Assembly: GCA_025774115.1 (NCBI GenBank)
Contig: JALGWN010000004.1
Location: 1-35,465 of the forward strand
Direction: 5' to 3'
DNA length: 35,465 nt
Source of the DNA: a bacterium
Lineage (GTDB): Bacteria; Arandabacterota; Arandabacteria; Arandabacterales; Arandabacteraceae
Position 1 is the stretch's first letter. Each line of letters opens with the position of its first letter. This document shows positions 33,435 through 35,465 of this stretch, one piece after another. The notes beneath the pieces were generated by a model, which did no database searches, was not told where the DNA came from, and saw only the letters and a list, made by a program, of their open reading frames with translations. A program made the translations under genes and the position numbers.

Positions 33435-35345
33435 CTATCGTCGAAGTACAACGATCTTTCGAGTGAGTGCATGATCTTCGAGTTCTACCGAGAGGAAATA
33501 GACTCCGGGGGCCAGAGGGCCACCACCCTTGCCGGTTAGACCGATATCCAGACTCAAGACACTGGTTAGCTTCTCTTCGAAAGCCCTGTTTACAAGCCTT
33601 CCATTGACATCATACAGCCTGACCGAACAGTAGCGGCCCGAACTGCTGCCGGGATCTACCTCTACATTGAGATTTCCTCCGGATGCTACCGCGGGCTGGG
33701 GATAGACCGTAACGGTGCCATCCGCTCCATTACTGTGATGCTTGAATTGCTGTTTCTCAAGGTTCATTACCTTTGTGAGCATAATGGTATCATGGGCGAC
33801 CTCGGCGAAGTCAGGGCCGCCCACCATGACCTCAAGACAGTATGTGCCGAGGCCAAGGGACGGAGGGAGTCTCAGCACTCGGTCCTTCACCGTCGTGTCC
33901 TGGGCGCCCACGAGGTATTCAACCTGGCTTCCGGAAACCAATGTGGTGCCTTCCCTCGAAAGATTCGCCCAGACGTTTGCGAAGACGGCGTTCTCCGACG
34001 GGTTGGTGATTGTGACCTTGTAGGTGATATAGGGATCGCCTCGGTCGAATCTCCGGACCGGGATGCTCTCCGACAGGATGCCGATGTCCACCGATGAAGG
34101 TACCGTGTACATCTTGATCAGCCCATCCTCCGGGCTTAGCCATCCGCCATGGAAACTGATGTACTCCTGGTACGGATTACAGTACACTTCGGCATTCTCG
34201 AAGTCCCTCCGCCATACCGGACTATAACGGGAATACATCTGATTCCAGACCGAGTCCCGGTAGGCATCCGAAGTCGGTGCTCCCAGATCCAGATCGTAGT
34301 AATCTTCCCACCAGAGGGTGTTATTTCCCCCATACATGAAGTAGTAACCGTCGCCCAGAAGAGCTCTCGTCAGCGTGTAGCGCAGGTGCTGTTCATATGA
34401 GGCGGTCCGCTTGGGTTCGAACATCGTATTCTCATCACGTCGCCAGAAACACAGCATCAGTGTGCATTGCATCGGGTAGTCGAGCATTTCCCTGCACATC
34501 GTAAGGTAACCGTAGTCGTAAAGCATGTTCTCTTCCCAACCGCCGTGCATGTAGGGGAAATCCTCGCGAACGCCTCCATTCAGATAATCCGACAGACAAT
34601 GCTTGCCGTTTCCGACCAGGATATATGACTGGCCGACCTCTCGCCTGAGATTCTCCAGAAACGAAAGGACACCCGCTCTCCACCAGGCAAACGCGCTGTC
34701 AGGATCGTCGGCTACGCCATCACGATCGATATCCAACATCGCAGGCGGCTCCTGGAACCAGTCGTAGTTATTCAGCCACCACGGGTCATCGAAGAGTATA
34801 TCCAGAAAGATGCCGTCCCATGGCCCTCCAAGAAGTATCGCTTCCGCAATGTATTCCGCAAGCCACTCATTCGCGGTATTTCCATTTTCGTCTTCGGGGC
34901 ACTTGATGGAGAAGTTGACAAACCAGCTACTGGACGCATCTCCCATACGGTTCCCCTTGTCGTCGTATAACCACCAGTCAGAAGCCGCCACCTTCTCCCC
35001 GTAGCCGAAAGCCGCCGCATCCATGGTATCGTATCCGGCCCAGACGGCAGCACACGGGAAATAGAGCAGGATCTCGATATCCGGATTCATATCTCTCAGC
35101 GTAGCCAACACCCCCGGCCTGCTATCCGGGACCGTCCGGTTCAATACTACGACATCCCACTTGCTCAGTGGTTCGCAGTACTGCAAGCTGGCCGAAGATG
35201 TGAAGTAATTGCCGACTTTGGGATACTCGTGCGTGCCTTGGCCGATACCCACCAAACCCAGGAGGATCATTGCCGAGACAATAAAAGTAGAAGCCTTAGT
35301 ATCCATAGACTTTTTCACCCAAGAGGGGAGCTTTGCATCAGACAT
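33435..35345 (-). CDS. Secreted putative glycoside hydrolase with C-terminal sorting-type domain
   Basis: 636 aa. Residues 14-37 are a signal peptide (MDTKASTFIVSAMILLGL), so a start at Met14 (35306) is also possible. Residues 40-400 look like a TIM-barrel glycosidase of the hypothetical GH15/GH114-like group: DMNPDIEILLYFPC, then WDGIFLDILFDDPWW (from 176) with a candidate catalytic acid at Asp182, and many aromatic residues. DIDRDGVADDPDSAF resembles a calcium-binding loop. About 440-545 is a beta-sandwich. Residues 560-636 match a FlgD/T9SS type A-like C-terminal domain (VYPQPA, VRLYDVNGRLV, LAPGVYFLSVE, ending KIVVLRR), typical of FCB secreted proteins. The substrate is unknown. Confidence 0.85.
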   Translation of the reverse strand: MSDAKLPSWVKKSMDTKASTFIVSAMILLGLVGIGQGTHEYPKVGNYFTSSASLQYCEPLSKWDVVVLNRTVPDSRPGVLATLRDMNPDIEILLYFPCAAVWAGYDTMDAAAFGYGEKVAASDWWLYDDKGNRMGDASSSWFVNFSIKCPEDENGNTANEWLAEYIAEAILLGGPWDGIFLDILFDDPWWLNNYDWFQEPPAMLDIDRDGVADDPDSAFAWWRAGVLSFLENLRREVGQSYILVGNGKHCLSDYLNGGVREDFPYMHGGWEENMLYDYGYLTMCREMLDYPMQCTLMLCFWRRDENTMFEPKRTASYEQHLRYTLTRALLGDGYYFMYGGNNTLWWEDYYDLDLGAPTSDAYRDSVWNQMYSRYSPVWRRDFENAEVYCNPYQEYISFHGGWLSPEDGLIKMYTVPSSVDIGILSESIPVRRFDRGDPYITYKVTITNPSENAVFANVWANLSREGTTLVSGSQVEYLVGAQDTTVKDRVLRLPPSLGLGTYCLEVMVGGPDFAEVAHDTIMLTKVMNLEKQQFKHHSNGADGTVTVYPQPAVASGGNLNVEVDPGSSSGRYCSVRLYDVNGRLVNRAFEEKLTSVLSLDIGLTGKGGGPLAPGVYFLSVELEDHALTRKIVVLRR

Positions 35346-35370
35346 GCCACCAAGACCCGGCAGCGCCTTT

Positions 35371-35414
35371 CCTTAAGCTCCATAAGGGCTTATCGGCTCT
35401 TGTGGGGGGCCCAC
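35371..35414 (-). promoter_or_regulatory. Possible structured leader of the glycosidase gene
   Basis: Upstream of the start codon a GTGGG/CCCAC hairpin (35402-35414) is followed by two overlapping, mutually exclusive hairpins: CTTAT/ATAAG (35382-35393) or CCTTA/TAAGG (35371-35387). This could be a regulatory switch, but no known riboswitch consensus fits, and the window ends before any promoter can be judged. Confidence 0.3.
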
Positions 35415-35465
35415 CTTAGCTAAAGGGTTGAGATATAACGTTGCGGTCTGCGTCTTATTGAGATT

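Overview
The window looks like part of a chromosome from an uncultured bacterium of the FCB superphylum, outside Bacteroidetes proper. Evidence for FCB: a C-terminal secretion/sorting-type domain on a putative secreted glycosidase, a giant secreted protein built of HYR-like repeats, a lipoprotein with an Ig-like domain of a style common in Bacteroidetes, a long SecA (1108 aa) with extra insertions, and a tiny Lys/Arg-rich protein resembling one conserved in Bacteroidetes. Evidence against true Bacteroidetes: the promoters I can read are ordinary sigma-70 boxes (TTGACA, about 17 bp, TAnnnT). The phylum cannot be fixed from this sequence alone.

Almost every gene is on the minus strand, so the layout reads from right to left. 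From 35.3 to 32.1 kb: a secreted glycoside-hydrolase-like protein behind a possible structured leader, then a run of very small proteins (33, 60 and 43 aa) behind a strong promoter, a single-domain response regulator, and a four-cysteine 67-aa protein. From 31.9 to 24.8 kb: comEC (DNA uptake channel), then purN-purC-purH with guaA (purine and GMP synthesis). From 24.8 to 23.9 kb: inverted-repeat elements, a probable 6S RNA (the only plus-strand gene), and a cold-shock protein with its own promoter and terminator.

From 23.8 to 8.1 kb a single tightly packed gene series runs secA-smg-topA-trmFO-xerC-hslV-hslU-argF-lipoprotein-dapF-dapA-dapB-sppA. Many neighbours overlap by a few bases. It joins protein export, DNA topology and chromosome-dimer resolution, tRNA modification, proteolysis, arginine synthesis and the diaminopimelate branch of lysine/peptidoglycan synthesis. 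The part topA-trmFO-xerC-hslVU is a known conserved neighbourhood in Firmicutes. From 7.95 to 3.3 kb a second operon carries an FmdB-type zinc ribbon protein, HU, a 31-aa basic protein, RNase R and glutamyl-tRNA synthetase. It is followed by tRNA-Gln(CTG) on its own promoter. From 2.7 kb to the left edge lies the start of a large secreted repeat protein whose end is outside the window.

The most unusual structure is a family of inverted-repeat elements with ends TAGCCCGGANTATTCA. At all three places where I see this end (8.1, 26.4 and 29.5 kb) its first three bases, TAG, are the stop codon of the upstream gene. In two cases a good promoter for the next operon starts 9 to 20 bp beyond the element. 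The elements therefore punctuate operons. A second, differently ended palindromic element lies at 24.6-24.75 kb.
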